Assembly: GCF_021390935.1 (NCBI RefSeq)
Contig: NZ_JAJPUI010000008.1
Coordinates: 1-64,000 of the forward strand
Reading direction: 5' to 3'
Length of the DNA stretch: 64,000 nt
From: Streptomyces sp. CC228A
Lineage (GTDB): Bacteria > Actinomycetota > Actinomycetes > Streptomycetales > Streptomycetaceae
The translations under genes were made by a program, and so were the position numbers. Position 1 is the stretch's first letter, and every line of letters begins with the position of its first letter. The notes under the pieces were generated by a model, which did not search any database, was not told the origin of the DNA, and saw nothing but the letters and a program-made list of their open reading frames with translations. Positions 42,980-52,907 of this stretch are shown here, one piece after another.

Positions 42980-44923
42980 ATGAACCGACCCCCCGCCACC
43001 GGCACCGCGGACGGCACCCCCGCCGCCGCACCTCCCGCCTCCTGCGAACCCCCCGGCACCCCCGCCGCCCCCGCCCCGGCGGTGCCCGCCCAGGCCGGAC
43101 CCCCTTCCGCCCCGCCCTACGACCCGCCGGGGCCGCTGGAACGCCTGGGCTCCGCCGCCTTCGCACGGATCAACCGGTCCCGCGAGTGGTGGGAGCTGCC
43201 CGCCCCGCTGGCCCTGCTGAACATCAAGGTCCTCCGCGACGACCTGCGGCGCCACAACCTGCACGACACGTACGGCGCCGGAGGCGAGCGCCCCCGCCGG
43301 GCCCCGGCGCGCCTCGCCCCGTACCGCTCGTACGACGGCTCCGGCTACGACCCGTACGACGACGACATGGGGCGCGTCGGGACCCGGCTGGACCGCAACG
43401 CGCCGCTGCACCTGGCCTTTCCGGAGCCGGAAGGGCAGCTGATGTCCCCGAGCCCCCGCGAGATCAGCCGCCGGCTGCTGGCGCGCCGCGCCTTCGTGCC
43501 CGCGACCGGGCTGAACCTGCTCGCCGCCGCCTGGATCCAGTTCCAGAACCACGGCTGGGCGAACCACGGCGACAACGACACCGCCGAGCCGTTCACCGTA
43601 CCGCTCGCCGCCGACGACGACTGGGCGAGGACGGGCGGCACCTGCCCGATGCGCGTCAACCGCACCCGCCCCGACCCCGTCGCGCACACCACACCCGACG
43701 CCCCGCCCACGTACGAGAACACCGTCACCCACTGGTGGGACGGTTCGCAGATCTACGGCTCCGACGAGGCGCGCTGCCGTTCCCTGCGCACCGGCGAAGG
43801 AGGCCGTCTCGCCCTCGGCGGGGGCCGCCTGCCCGCCGACCCCCGGCCCGGCCTGGACTGCCTGGACGCCACCGGCATGAACAGCGACTACTGGGCCGGG
43901 CTGTCGCTGCTGCACACGCTGTTCGCCAAGGAGCACAACGCGATCTGCGACCTGCTGCGCGCGCACCACCCCCGCTGGGACGACGAGCGCCTCTTCCACA
44001 CCGCCCGCCTCGTCAACACCGCCGTGATGGCGAAGATCCACACCGTCGAGTGGACCCCCGGCATCCTCGACACCCCGGTCCTGAAGAAGGCCATGGACGC
44101 CAACTGGTACGGGATGCTGCCCCGCTGGGTGACCCGCACCTTCGGCCGGGTCGGCCGGGGCGAGGCGCTCAGCGGCATCCTCGGCTCGCCGACCGACCAC
44201 CACGCGGCGCCGTACTCCATGACGGAGGAGTTCGTCTCCGCGTACCGGCTGCACCCCCTCATCCCCGACGAGCTCACCGTGCGCTGCCACCGCACCGGCT
44301 CCGTCCGCAAGGACCTCGGCTTCGACGACATGCAGGGCCGCACCACCCGCGCCGCGTACGACGAGTACGGCGCGAGCGACCTGCTGTACTCCTTCGGCAC
44401 CGCCCACCCCGGCGCCCTCGTGCTGCACAACCACCCCGACGCGCTGCGCCGGCTGTCCCGGCTGTCCGGCGAGCGCGTCGACCTCGGCACCGTCGACATC
44501 CTGCGCGACCGGGAGCGCGGCATCCCCCGCTACAACGCCTACCGGCAGATGCTCCGCAAGCGGCCCGTGACGTCGTTCGAGGAGCTGACCGGCGGCCACC
44601 CGGCGGACACCGCCCTGCTCCGCGAGGTGTACGAAGGCCGCCTCGACCGCGTCGACACCCTCGTCGGGAACCTCGCGGAGCCCCGCCCCGCCGGGTTCGG
44701 GTTCAGCGACACCCTGTTCCGCATCTTCGTGCTCATGGCCAGCCGGCGGCTGAAGAGCGACCGCTTCTTCACCACCGACTACCGCCCCGAGGTCTACACC
44801 CCGGAGGGGCTGGAGTGGATCGACCGCACCACCATGGCGACGGTGCTGCTGCGCCACCACCCGGAGCTCGCGCCCGCCCTGGAAGGCGTCACCAACGCCT
44901 TCGCCCCCTGGCGGATCCGGTGA
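42980..44923 (+). CDS. Haem fatty-acid alpha-dioxygenase (plant PIOX/alpha-DOX type)
   Basis: A 647-residue member of the animal haem peroxidase superfamily that most resembles plant alpha-dioxygenases, which convert fatty acids to 2-hydroperoxy acids. Shared blocks are AAAWIQFQNHGWANH (distal His191), HWWDGSQIYGSDEA, LHTLFAKEHNAICD, TAVMAKIHTVEWT, NWYGML, YSMTEEFVSAYRLHPLIPD (radical Tyr422 and proximal His425, spaced as in cyclooxygenase), RDRERGIPRYNAYR, and LMASRRLKSDRFFTTDY. The first 50 residues are Pro/Ala-rich and disordered. The length fits the plant enzymes. The following small gene overlaps its stop. Confidence 0.88.
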   Translation: MNRPPATGTADGTPAAAPPASCEPPGTPAAPAPAVPAQAGPPSAPPYDPPGPLERLGSAAFARINRSREWWELPAPLALLNIKVLRDDLRRHNLHDTYGAGGERPRRAPARLAPYRSYDGSGYDPYDDDMGRVGTRLDRNAPLHLAFPEPEGQLMSPSPREISRRLLARRAFVPATGLNLLAAAWIQFQNHGWANHGDNDTAEPFTVPLAADDDWARTGGTCPMRVNRTRPDPVAHTTPDAPPTYENTVTHWWDGSQIYGSDEARCRSLRTGEGGRLALGGGRLPADPRPGLDCLDATGMNSDYWAGLSLLHTLFAKEHNAICDLLRAHHPRWDDERLFHTARLVNTAVMAKIHTVEWTPGILDTPVLKKAMDANWYGMLPRWVTRTFGRVGRGEALSGILGSPTDHHAAPYSMTEEFVSAYRLHPLIPDELTVRCHRTGSVRKDLGFDDMQGRTTRAAYDEYGASDLLYSFGTAHPGALVLHNHPDALRRLSRLSGERVDLGTVDILRDRERGIPRYNAYRQMLRKRPVTSFEELTGGHPADTALLREVYEGRLDRVDTLVGNLAEPRPAGFGFSDTLFRIFVLMASRRLKSDRFFTTDYRPEVYTPEGLEWIDRTTMATVLLRHHPELAPALEGVTNAFAPWRIR

Positions 44924-45165
44924 CGCGGGCCGCGCCCGAAGGGCTGCTCACCCGCGCGGAGGCGCTGCGCGCCCACGCCGGGCGGCTGCGCGCCGTGGCC
45001 GAGGGGCTGACCTGGTCGGGACCGGAGGCGGACGCCCTGCGGGCGGACGTGACCCGGCTGGCCCTCCGCTGCGCCGCCGCCGCGGACGCCCTGGCCGCCG
45101 CGGCCCGCAGCCCGCGGCCCCCCGCGCGCCGCCGGGGCCTCCTGCGCGGGCTGCGCTGCCGGTAG
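44920..45165 (+). CDS. Small helical protein coupled to the dioxygenase gene
   Basis: An 81-residue protein starting at a GTG that overlaps the dioxygenase stop (GTGA). It is mostly two amphipathic helices (LLTRAEALRAHAGRLRAVAEGL and EADALRADVTRLALRCAAAADALAAAA) followed by a very basic tail (RRRGLLRGLRCR). The TWSGPEADA turn between them resembles the WxG hairpin of WXG100-like proteins, but it is too short for a confident match. It may be an accessory subunit. Confidence 0.55.
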   Translation: MTRAAPEGLLTRAEALRAHAGRLRAVAEGLTWSGPEADALRADVTRLALRCAAAADALAAAARSPRPPARRRGLLRGLRCR

Positions 45166-45181
45166 CCGGCGTCGCGCCGGC
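45165..45181 (+). terminator. Candidate hairpin at the end of the alpha-oxidation operon
   Basis: GCCGGCG at 45165-45171 pairs with CGCCGGC at 45175-45181 around a 3-base loop, starting on the last base of the stop codon. The 240-base convergent gap is otherwise featureless and very GC-rich. Confidence 0.4.
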
Positions 45182-45405
45182 GCCCCGCCCGCGCCCGCGC
45201 CTGCGCCACGCCCGAGCCCGCCCGGCCACGGCCGCGCCCCGCCCGGTGCGGTCCGGCGGGCCGCACCCCGCCGCCCCGCGCCGGTGCGGACCGCGCCGGC
45301 TGCTGCCGCGGCCGTCCGTAGGGCGCGGTGCGGCCGTAGTGACCAGCGTGCCCCGGCTGCCGCCGCAGGGGCCCGCGCACCGGGGTGGACCGCCTGCCCG
45401 GGCCG

Positions 45406-46668
45406 TCAGCCCCGCGTGACGAGGACCCGCAGCGGAGCGCGGAACGACAGCAGCGACAGCATCGGTGGCGGCGACGTGTCGGCCGACCGCAGATCCGGCA
45501 GCCGGTCGGCCGCCATCCGCAGGACCGTCCCGGCCTCCAGCCGCGCCAGCTCCGCCCCCGAGCAGCGGTGCGCGCCGAGCCCGAACGCCAGGTGCCTGCG
45601 CACGTTCCCCCGGTACGGGCAGAGCTGCTCGGGCTCGTCGAACACCGCCGGGTCGGACCCGGCGGACGCCAGCATCAGCAGGATCTGCGCGCCCGCGGGC
45701 ACCTCCGTACCGGCGATCGTGACGGGGCGCGCGGTGACCCGCCGCCAGGTGGTGATCGGCGGCTCCCGCCGCAGCACCTCCTCCGCCCAGGGGGCGGCGC
45801 TCTCCGGCTCCCGCGCGAACCGCCGCCACTGCCCGTCCTGTTCGAGGGCGCGCCGGAACATCGTGCTGAGCATCTGGCTCGTCGTCATCTGCCCCGCGAT
45901 GACGATGAAGTAGAGGACGGCCGCCCGTTGCGCGGCGCTCGGGGGGCTGCCGTCCGGGAGGCGGTGCGCGGCGAGCGCGCCGAGCAGGGTGGCGGGATCG
46001 TCGTCGGGCCCCCGCCGCACGAGCCGGGTGAGCCACGCGTAGAAGTCCGCGGCCTCCTGGGCGAGCTCCGCCTCGCGGTCCTCGTCCAGCCGCCCCCAGA
46101 ACAGCTCCAGGGAGGTCGCGCTCCAGCGGGTGAGGGTCTCGATGTCCACGTCCCCGTCCGCGGCGACGGCCTCCTCCAGCCCCAGCACCCCCAGCATCAC
46201 GCGGAACGGCACGTCGCGGGCCAGCGTGGCGGCGAGGTCGCACACGCCCTCGGCGTCCAGACGCGCCTCGACGGCGTCCAGGCACTCGGCCGTGATGCGC
46301 TCCACCAGGGGGGCCGCGCGGTTCACGGCGTGGGTGTTGAGCAGTCTCGTCAGGATGCGCCGGTAGCCGGAGTGGCTGTCGCCGCCGTTGTTCGCGAGGG
46401 TCCGCGGCAGGGAGAACCTCACCTTGGCCAGGGTCCGCAGCGTCCGCACGGAGAAGGGGCTGACCGCGTCGAGCGCGTTGTCGGGCAGGAAGTTCTCCGT
46501 GTCGAGGAGGATCGCCCGCACGTCGTCGTACCGGCTGACCAGCCACAGCCCCGTACGCTCGTCGTACATCACGGGCGCGTGCTCGCGGAGGGCCGCCGCC
46601 ACCGGGAACGGATCCCGCACATACCCCTGGTCGAACAGGTCCACCCTCTCCAAGGGCATGCTTGCCAT
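45406..46668 (-). CDS. Cytochrome P450
   Basis: A 420-residue bacterial class P450. The haem-binding loop is LAFGLGAHRCSGAELARLEAG, the ExxR helix EEVLRREPPITTWRR, and the I helix YFIVIAGQMTTSQMLSTM. In the I helix the usual acidic residue before Thr is missing (AGQMTT), so the proton-delivery pair is altered. The N-terminal PFPVAAALREHAPVM and C-helix region SHSGYRRILTRLLNTHAV are normal. The start could be M1 at 46668 or M4. It is transcribed towards the dioxygenase operon. No ferredoxin gene is nearby. Confidence 0.88.
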   Translation of the reverse strand: MASMPLERVDLFDQGYVRDPFPVAAALREHAPVMYDERTGLWLVSRYDDVRAILLDTENFLPDNALDAVSPFSVRTLRTLAKVRFSLPRTLANNGGDSHSGYRRILTRLLNTHAVNRAAPLVERITAECLDAVEARLDAEGVCDLAATLARDVPFRVMLGVLGLEEAVAADGDVDIETLTRWSATSLELFWGRLDEDREAELAQEAADFYAWLTRLVRRGPDDDPATLLGALAAHRLPDGSPPSAAQRAAVLYFIVIAGQMTTSQMLSTMFRRALEQDGQWRRFAREPESAAPWAEEVLRREPPITTWRRVTARPVTIAGTEVPAGAQILLMLASAGSDPAVFDEPEQLCPYRGNVRRHLAFGLGAHRCSGAELARLEAGTVLRMAADRLPDLRSADTSPPPMLSLLSFRAPLRVLVTRG

Positions 46669-47003
46669 GACGCCGAACGCACCTCCGCGGCGACGGTATC
46701 AATCCCGCACCCCGCCGACGCCGGCATGTGAGCCGTATCTCGTACGAGGCGACCGGCCGCACCCGGACGAAACGGCGGCCCGCGGGCGCCGGGCCCGCTG
46801 ACGGCTCGCGTCCCCGCCCTGTACTCCTCCGGCAGGCCCGCCGCCCAGCCTTCCGTCCCGGGGGTTCGCCGCCCGTGCCGTGCGGACGCGCGGGTCGCGG
46901 GGCGCCGGCGCGGGAGGCCGGGCCGCCACCCGCCGCAGCCCCCGTACGAACCGCCCCGCCGGACGGGCACGACCGGCGGGGCGGCAGCGCGGCGACGGCC
47001 GTC
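46669..47003 (-). other. Gene-free stretch upstream of the P450 gene
   Basis: 335 bases between the P450 start and the stop of the next gene. It contains CTCGTACGAG, a perfect 10-base palindrome near 46739, about 70 bp from the P450 start, which might be an operator. Otherwise nothing is recognisable. Confidence 0.35.
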
Positions 47004-47474
47004 CTAGCGGTCCGTGCCCCAGCGCCAGACGAGCTCCCCGCCCTCCGGGACCGCGGCCCAGCGGGCGGCGGCGGCGTCCAGCCGCGGCCCCGTCCGGGCC
47101 AGAGCCTGCGCGTCGAGCGGCGCCGGGCCGACCCCGCGGCCCTCCACGGGCAGCCCGCGCCACACCCGGTACGCCCAGTTCACGGACAGCTCGGCGGCCA
47201 TCACGGCGTCGCCGCCGCGCCGCAGCACCTTCATGCCGGAGCGGCGGTGACGCCCCGGTGTGACGGGCGCGAACCCCTGGAAGGTGGCACCGCGCGCCAT
47301 CGCACCCCAGAAGCCGTCGTCGACACCGAGGGCGGTCTCCACGACGGCGTGGACCAGGTCGTGCGGCATGCTCGGGCCGACGGGCTGGGCGGGCAGCCTG
47401 ACGTCAGGCCCCTTGCGGGCGCGGACCAGGATCTCGTGCTGGTTGTCCGGCAGCTTCCGGAAGGACATCTCCAT
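47004..47474 (-). CDS. Conserved hypothetical protein
   Basis: A 156-residue soluble protein. The central motif MPHDLVHAVVETALGVDDGFWGAMARGATFQGF is distinctive and looks conserved, with MKVLRRGGDAVMAAELSVNWAYRVW after it and GELVWRWG at the end. I do not know the family. Start candidates are the ATGs at 47474 and 47468; a TAGGGT hexamer eight bases before the first could be the -10 of a leaderless transcript. Confidence 0.65.
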   Translation of the reverse strand: MEMSFRKLPDNQHEILVRARKGPDVRLPAQPVGPSMPHDLVHAVVETALGVDDGFWGAMARGATFQGFAPVTPGRHRRSGMKVLRRGGDAVMAAELSVNWAYRVWRGLPVEGRGVGPAPLDAQALARTGPRLDAAAARWAAVPEGGELVWRWGTDR

Positions 47475-47527
47475 CAAGGGGCGACCCTAGGCGCACGCCC
47501 GGCCGCCGCCCACCGGATTTTCCCCGC

Positions 47528-47586
47528 AGGACAGGACAGGACAGGGCAGGACAGGACAGGGCAGGGCGGGGCAGGGCGGGGCGGAG
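47528..47586. repeat. Pentanucleotide microsatellite
   Basis: About eleven 5-bp units of AGGAC, AGGGC and GGGGC type in tandem. It lies in the 330-base divergent gap between the hypothetical gene and gdhA, within the likely promoter region of either gene. Nothing else is recognised in that gap. Confidence 0.75.
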
Positions 47587-47809
47587 CGGCGGGCGCGGCG
47601 CTCCCGAACCGCGTGGCGCGGGCCCCTGCCCGGCCGAGGGCCGCAGCGCCGCGTCGACGCGGTGAACAGCAGGAAGACGCGAGCCGTTTTCGACAGGGAA
47701 GCGGCACCGTGTACCGCCGCGGAAGCGGAAGGGGGTCGTGAGGGCGGCGGCCGCCCAGGCAGGATACGGGCAACGCACCTTCCGGATGACAGGGAAGCGA
47801 GACACAGCC

Positions 47810-49156
<1,347 letters not shown>

Positions 49157-49209
49157 CCACGCCCTGAGCGCCGCCGGGACCGCCCGCCCCGCACCGCCGC
49201 GAGGCGGCC

Positions 49210-49233
49210 GGGGCGGGCCCGGCGGCCCGCCCC
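49210..49233. terminator. Bidirectional terminator hairpin after gdhA
   Basis: A perfect 10-bp stem (GGGGCGGGCC at 49210-49219 and GGCCCGCCCC at 49224-49233) with a 4-base loop, between the convergent gdhA and serine hydrolase genes. Confidence 0.7.
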
Positions 49234-49331
49234 CGTCGCACGCCTGCCGGCGGCCCCGAAGCCGGAACCCGCGCAGACCGCGACGGCGCCCCCTGCACCA
49301 AAGGGGCTGCCGGGCGGGGGGAACGGCCGGC

Positions 49332-50507
49332 TCAGCGGTCCTTCAGAAGGGCGCAGGCGAAGTCCTCCTGCACGGTACGGAGCCGGGCGAGCAGGGCGGG
49401 CTTGATGCTCTTGCTGGTCTGGGTGTTGATGGAGAACGTGAGGGAGCGCGTGCCGTCGGGCGTGGTCGCGGCCAGCTGCGTGTAGCCGGGGGTGTTTCCG
49501 GTGTGGCCGTAGAGCACGCCGCAGCGCGTGGTGTACTGGAAGATCGCCAGTCCGGCGGCGTTGGTCCCCGGACCGGCGGGCTCGGAGGAGTCGCCGGGCC
49601 GGAAGCTGAGCTGCTCCTTGCGGGTCTCCGCCGACAGCAGGGCGGGGCCGCCGTACCCGCGGATGAAGGCGCCCAGCTCCCTCGGGGTGGAGACGATGCC
49701 ACCGGAGGCCCACGCCCCCGAGGCGCTGATGGCCTCGCTGATGTCCTCCGGCGCGTCCGGCGGGGTGACGTCGTAGCCGTGCAGGAACGGGCGCGGCAGG
49801 CGGTGGCCCGCGGGGAGGCTCGTGCGGTGCAGGTCCAGCGGGCGGTACACGAGGTCCCGCAGGAGGTCCTCGTAGCGCCGGCCGGTGACGGCCTCGGCCA
49901 TCAGGGCGACGGCGATGTTGTCGGAGTTGGAGTACTCGTAGAGGGTGCCGGGGCGGAAGAGCAGCGGCTCGTCCGCGACGAAGTCGAGGAGGGTGCGGGA
50001 GTCGAAGACGTGGCGGGGGTCGGCCTGGATGATCCTCTGGAACTCGGGCGAGCCCGAGAAGTCGGGCAGACCGCTGGTGTGCTGCAGGAGCTGGCGCAGG
50101 GTCACCGCGTGCCAGGCCGCCGGCTGGGAGGGCAGGCGGGAGCCGATGGTGTCGTCGAGGGAGAGCAGCCCCCGGTCGACCAGCCGGAGCGCGACGGCCC
50201 CGCTGAACGCCTTCGCGATGCTGGCGATGCGCATGTGGTCGTCGAGGTGCGGCGGCCGGCCGGTGGCGAGATTCCCGACCCCGGCGGTGTAGACCCGCGT
50301 ACGGCCTTCCCGGGTGAGGACGGCGATCGCCCCGGGCGGCCCGTCGTCCTGGGCGACCAGCCGGTCGAGCTGCCGCTGCAGGCGCTGGTCGGCGTCGGAG
50401 CCGCCCGCCGCCTGAGCGGTCGGGAGGAGCGCGCCGAGCGCGACGGCGGCCAGGGCGGTGGCGGACAGTCCGGCGCGGAAGCGGCGTACGCGGGTGCGGC
50501 TGGGCAC
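49332..50507 (-). CDS. Secreted serine hydrolase (beta-lactamase / D-alanyl-D-alanine carboxypeptidase type)
   Basis: A 391-residue class C-like beta-lactamase-fold enzyme. A signal peptide ends at LLPTAQA|AG near residue 34. The nucleophile motif SxxK is MRIASIAKAFSGAV near residue 96; the YxN motif is LYEYSNSDNIAVALM; the third motif is a GHTGNTPGYTQ (HTG variant of KTG). LRQLLQHTSGLPDFSG is another family hallmark. It probably trims cell-wall peptides or hydrolyses D-amino-acid esters outside the cell. ATG at 50507 follows AAGGAG. It stands alone. Confidence 0.9.
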   Translation of the reverse strand: MPSRTRVRRFRAGLSATALAAVALGALLPTAQAAGGSDADQRLQRQLDRLVAQDDGPPGAIAVLTREGRTRVYTAGVGNLATGRPPHLDDHMRIASIAKAFSGAVALRLVDRGLLSLDDTIGSRLPSQPAAWHAVTLRQLLQHTSGLPDFSGSPEFQRIIQADPRHVFDSRTLLDFVADEPLLFRPGTLYEYSNSDNIAVALMAEAVTGRRYEDLLRDLVYRPLDLHRTSLPAGHRLPRPFLHGYDVTPPDAPEDISEAISASGAWASGGIVSTPRELGAFIRGYGGPALLSAETRKEQLSFRPGDSSEPAGPGTNAAGLAIFQYTTRCGVLYGHTGNTPGYTQLAATTPDGTRSLTFSINTQTSKSIKPALLARLRTVQEDFACALLKDR

Positions 50508-50948
50508 GTGTGTCTCCTTCTGTACGGAGGATGCGGCCGGCCCACCGTGGACGTTCCGGCCGGCGCGCCCTGCCTAGCACCCGGCGCGCCGACCCGGGCG
50601 CACGGCGCGTGCGAGGGCGGCCGGTCGGCGGACAGGCGGTCCTCCTTCACGGGGCGTGTCGCCGCACACGGGAGCCGCCCCGTGCACCGCGATCACCCGG
50701 GCCCGCCGCAAGAGCGGCAGGCCCACCGGCTCCCCTCACCGGCTCCCCCCAGCGGCTCGTCCAGGGACAAGGACAAGCGCCGCGGCGAAATCGAGAGCGG
50801 ACGAGCAACCGACTCGGGAACTCCGGGCCCTGGCGCCGGGATACGACCAGCGGGCCGCGCCTTCCACGGCACCGCCGCCGCCATCCGGCCACGGCTCCGC
50901 ACACGGCTCCGCACACGGCCCGCCGGACGGGCCCTGGTCAGCGGGCCG
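50508..50948 (-). other. Gene-free stretch with short direct repeats
   Basis: About 440 bases upstream of the serine hydrolase. It has imperfect direct repeats such as ACGGCTCCGCAC (twice near 50890) and CACCGGCTCCCC (twice near 50728). No gene is recognised. Confidence 0.4.
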
Positions 50949-51280
50949 GCGCGTGCTTGCTCCTCGCGGGTGCAGCAGCACCACCGCGTACCGGCCGTCG
51001 CGGATGTCCTCGAACGCCGCCCGGAATGCAGGGGGCAGACCGGGCATGATCCTCACAGCCACCTCGCCGGATACGGCCACCATCGCACGGCGGGCGCGTA
51101 TCCGCGCCGGTCCGTTCTCGTCGGCGTAGTCCACGACGACGGCGTCCTCGGCCCACTGCACCGACCTCATCACCGGTGAGTTCGTCCGCGGCCGGTCGCC
51201 GAGGCCGGCGGCCAGGACGTCGGTGGGTCTGGTCTGCCCCTCCGGCAGGGAGAAGTTCGGCATCTTCGCCGGGTCCGTCA
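50949..51280 (-). pseudogene. FAD-dependent amine oxidase-like fragment
   Basis: About 105 residues on the minus strand match the middle of flavin amine oxidase/desaturase-type proteins: FSLPEGQTRPTDVLAAGLGDR, NSPVMRSVQWAEDAVVVDYADENG, RARRAMVAVSGEVAVRIMPGLPPAFRAAFEDIRDGRYAVVLL. Neither the N-terminal dinucleotide-binding motif nor the C-terminal FAD motif is present. It is a decayed piece of a larger gene. Confidence 0.6.
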
Positions 51281-51423
51281 GGAGGATTCCCTCGAAGCCC
51301 TGCCCAACCCCGGATGGCCGGCGGATCGCCCGTTCCAACGTGGAGGTGAGGAGACCTGGTGGAGAACTGGGGCGCGATCGGGTCGTTAGCCAGTCGAAGA
51401 TCACCTTCTGTGAGGAGTTGTCG

Positions 51424-51957
51424 ATGCGATCTCGAACCATCATCGGTGTCGTGCTGCTGGCCGGTGGCCTGATGGGCGTGAGTATGAGCGCGGCCCATGC
51501 CGAGACCGACGTCCCGTCCGATGCTGCGGGCTGGGGACAGACCGCCCCGTCGCAGCCTTTCAGCGAAACCACGCACACATACGACAACGAGGTCCACAGC
51601 GGCACCGCAAGCAGTTTCGGCCAGGAGGTCACGCACTACGGTTCCCTCGACGCCCACTACGCCAACCAGGCGTCTGCCTCCAGCACTGTCGGCGGCTCGA
51701 CGACCCAGTACAGCCCGACCCTCCGCACGCCCGCGTACGACGGACCCGGCAGCTCCGGCCGGCCCGCAAGTGCCGAAGGAAGCGCGAACGGTGCCATCGA
51801 CAGCCCCGCCGGCGGCTCGACTGCCGTGGACGGCTTCGTGGTGCAAGGGGTCGCGGGCTCGTCGTACAACAATCAGCAGATGAGCAGCGGTGGTTCTTCG
51901 ACGAGCACGCAGGGCTCCTCCGGCCAGGGCTGGTACAGCCCCGGTACAACGCTGTAG
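51424..51957 (+). CDS. Secreted Ser/Gly/Thr-rich protein
   Basis: A 177-residue exported protein. The signal peptide is MRSRTIIGVVLLAGGLMG with a cut near SMSAAHA|ET. The mature part is low in charge, rich in Ser, Gly, Thr, Tyr and Gln (TTHTYDNEVHSGTASSFG, SSYNNQQMSSGGSSTS) and has no cysteine. It resembles secreted low-complexity surface proteins of streptomycetes without being a chaplin or rodlin. The ATG has GAGGAG seven bases upstream. It is transcribed in the same direction as the NLR pair, 490 bp away. Confidence 0.7.
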   Translation: MRSRTIIGVVLLAGGLMGVSMSAAHAETDVPSDAAGWGQTAPSQPFSETTHTYDNEVHSGTASSFGQEVTHYGSLDAHYANQASASSTVGGSTTQYSPTLRTPAYDGPGSSGRPASAEGSANGAIDSPAGGSTAVDGFVVQGVAGSSYNNQQMSSGGSSTSTQGSSGQGWYSPGTTL

Positions 51958-52445
51958 CCGCGCTCACCGAGGTCCGGGCCGGGCAGGGCAAGGCCGGGCA
52001 GGGCGCGAGCGGGAAGCCGCGGCGCCCACTGGACGGGCTCGTCAAGGCCATGCTCGTCGCGGAGGGCCCGCGCGGTGCGGTGGAGGAGTTCGGCCTCGGC
52101 GGGCAGGATCCGCCGGCGAAAGGGCTGGTCCTGCTGACGTTGCGCGCTGGTGGTCGGCGCGATGCCCGGATGTGCCAGGTGCGCGGGGGTGCCGGTCCGG
52201 GTGTGGAAGATCGATTGTCAAGGCGACCTGCCGCTGCCCGAATGCCGAGCCTGTGGCCGAGTGGGGGGGATGGCAAGGATGACCGCTGACTCGGTTCGGC
52301 GGTGGGCCTGCCAACCGTCTCGGCGCATCGACGGCAGGACCGGTGCCAGAACAGGAACCTCCGGTTTCCCTGGAGTGCCTTGCGCTACACGGAGGTTGAG
52401 CGCTGAGCGCGTCGGCAGCCGGCGGCGTACGATCTGCGCGACGAA
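51958..52445 (+). other. Stretch with gene debris before the NLR pair
   Basis: About 490 bases. A plus-strand reading near 52040-52140 (LVKAMLVAEGPRGAVEEFGLGG) looks protein-like, and another near 52165-52260 has four cysteines in zinc-ribbon spacing (CARCAGV, CQGDLPLPECRACG), but neither has a convincing start. They may be relics. The promoter of the effector-NLR pair must lie near the 3' end. Confidence 0.35.
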
Positions 52446-52907
52446 GTGCGACGGGAGGTGTCGGCGTTGTTGGACGAGGCGATAACGGCTCTGGCGGCGG
52501 CGGGTGGAACCGCTGTCGTGCAGGCGGCGGGCACAGAGGCGTGGACTGGTTTCCGGCAGGCGGTAGCCCGGTTGTTCGGTCGCGGTGACGACCAGCGTGC
52601 GAGCGCTGCACTGGAGCGCCTCGACGGGACGGCCGCTGCTGTGAGTACGGCCGACGGCGGGGGTGCCGAACAGGTGCGGTCCCATCAAAGGGCCCTGTGG
52701 CAAGCCCGGTTCGAGGGCCTGTTGGAGAGTGTCGACGCGCCGGAGCGCGACTCGGTCGTCGCCGCACTGCGCGCCTTGGTCGCCGAGCACAGTCCATCCG
52801 GGCAGTCCGGCGGGGGTGAGGTGTCGGACAACTCGTTCAACGGTCCCACCATCATGCAGGTCGGCAACGGCAACCGGCAGGACAACCGCTTCGGGAACGG
52901 TGCGTGA
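52446..52907 (+). CDS. Small amyloid-motif effector paired with NLR
   Basis: A 153-residue protein. The N-terminal 110 residues are helical (LLDEAITALAAAGGTAVVQAAG, then WTGFRQAVARLFGRG and HQRALWQARFEGLLESV), like the Bell-type domains of bacterial amyloid-signalling effectors. After a Gly-rich hinge the C terminus carries NSFNGPTIMQVGNGN RQDNRF (residues 129-149), which has a RHIM-like QVG core and aligns with residues 13-33 of the next protein. I infer a cell-death effector triggered by amyloid templating from the NLR. Start is GTG 52446, or TTG 52467 which has GGGAGG upstream. The NLR start overlaps its stop by 4 bp. Confidence 0.75.
   Translation: MRREVSALLDEAITALAAAGGTAVVQAAGTEAWTGFRQAVARLFGRGDDQRASAALERLDGTAAAVSTADGGGAEQVRSHQRALWQARFEGLLESVDAPERDSVVAALRALVAEHSPSGQSGGGEVSDNSFNGPTIMQVGNGNRQDNRFGNGA

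Noticed and set aside
40784..44860. Minus-strand open frame of 1358 codons through the alpha-oxidation operon
   Set aside because: It is the antisense shadow of three well-supported plus-strand genes; its translation is Gly/Val/Ala/Arg-rich without any domain.
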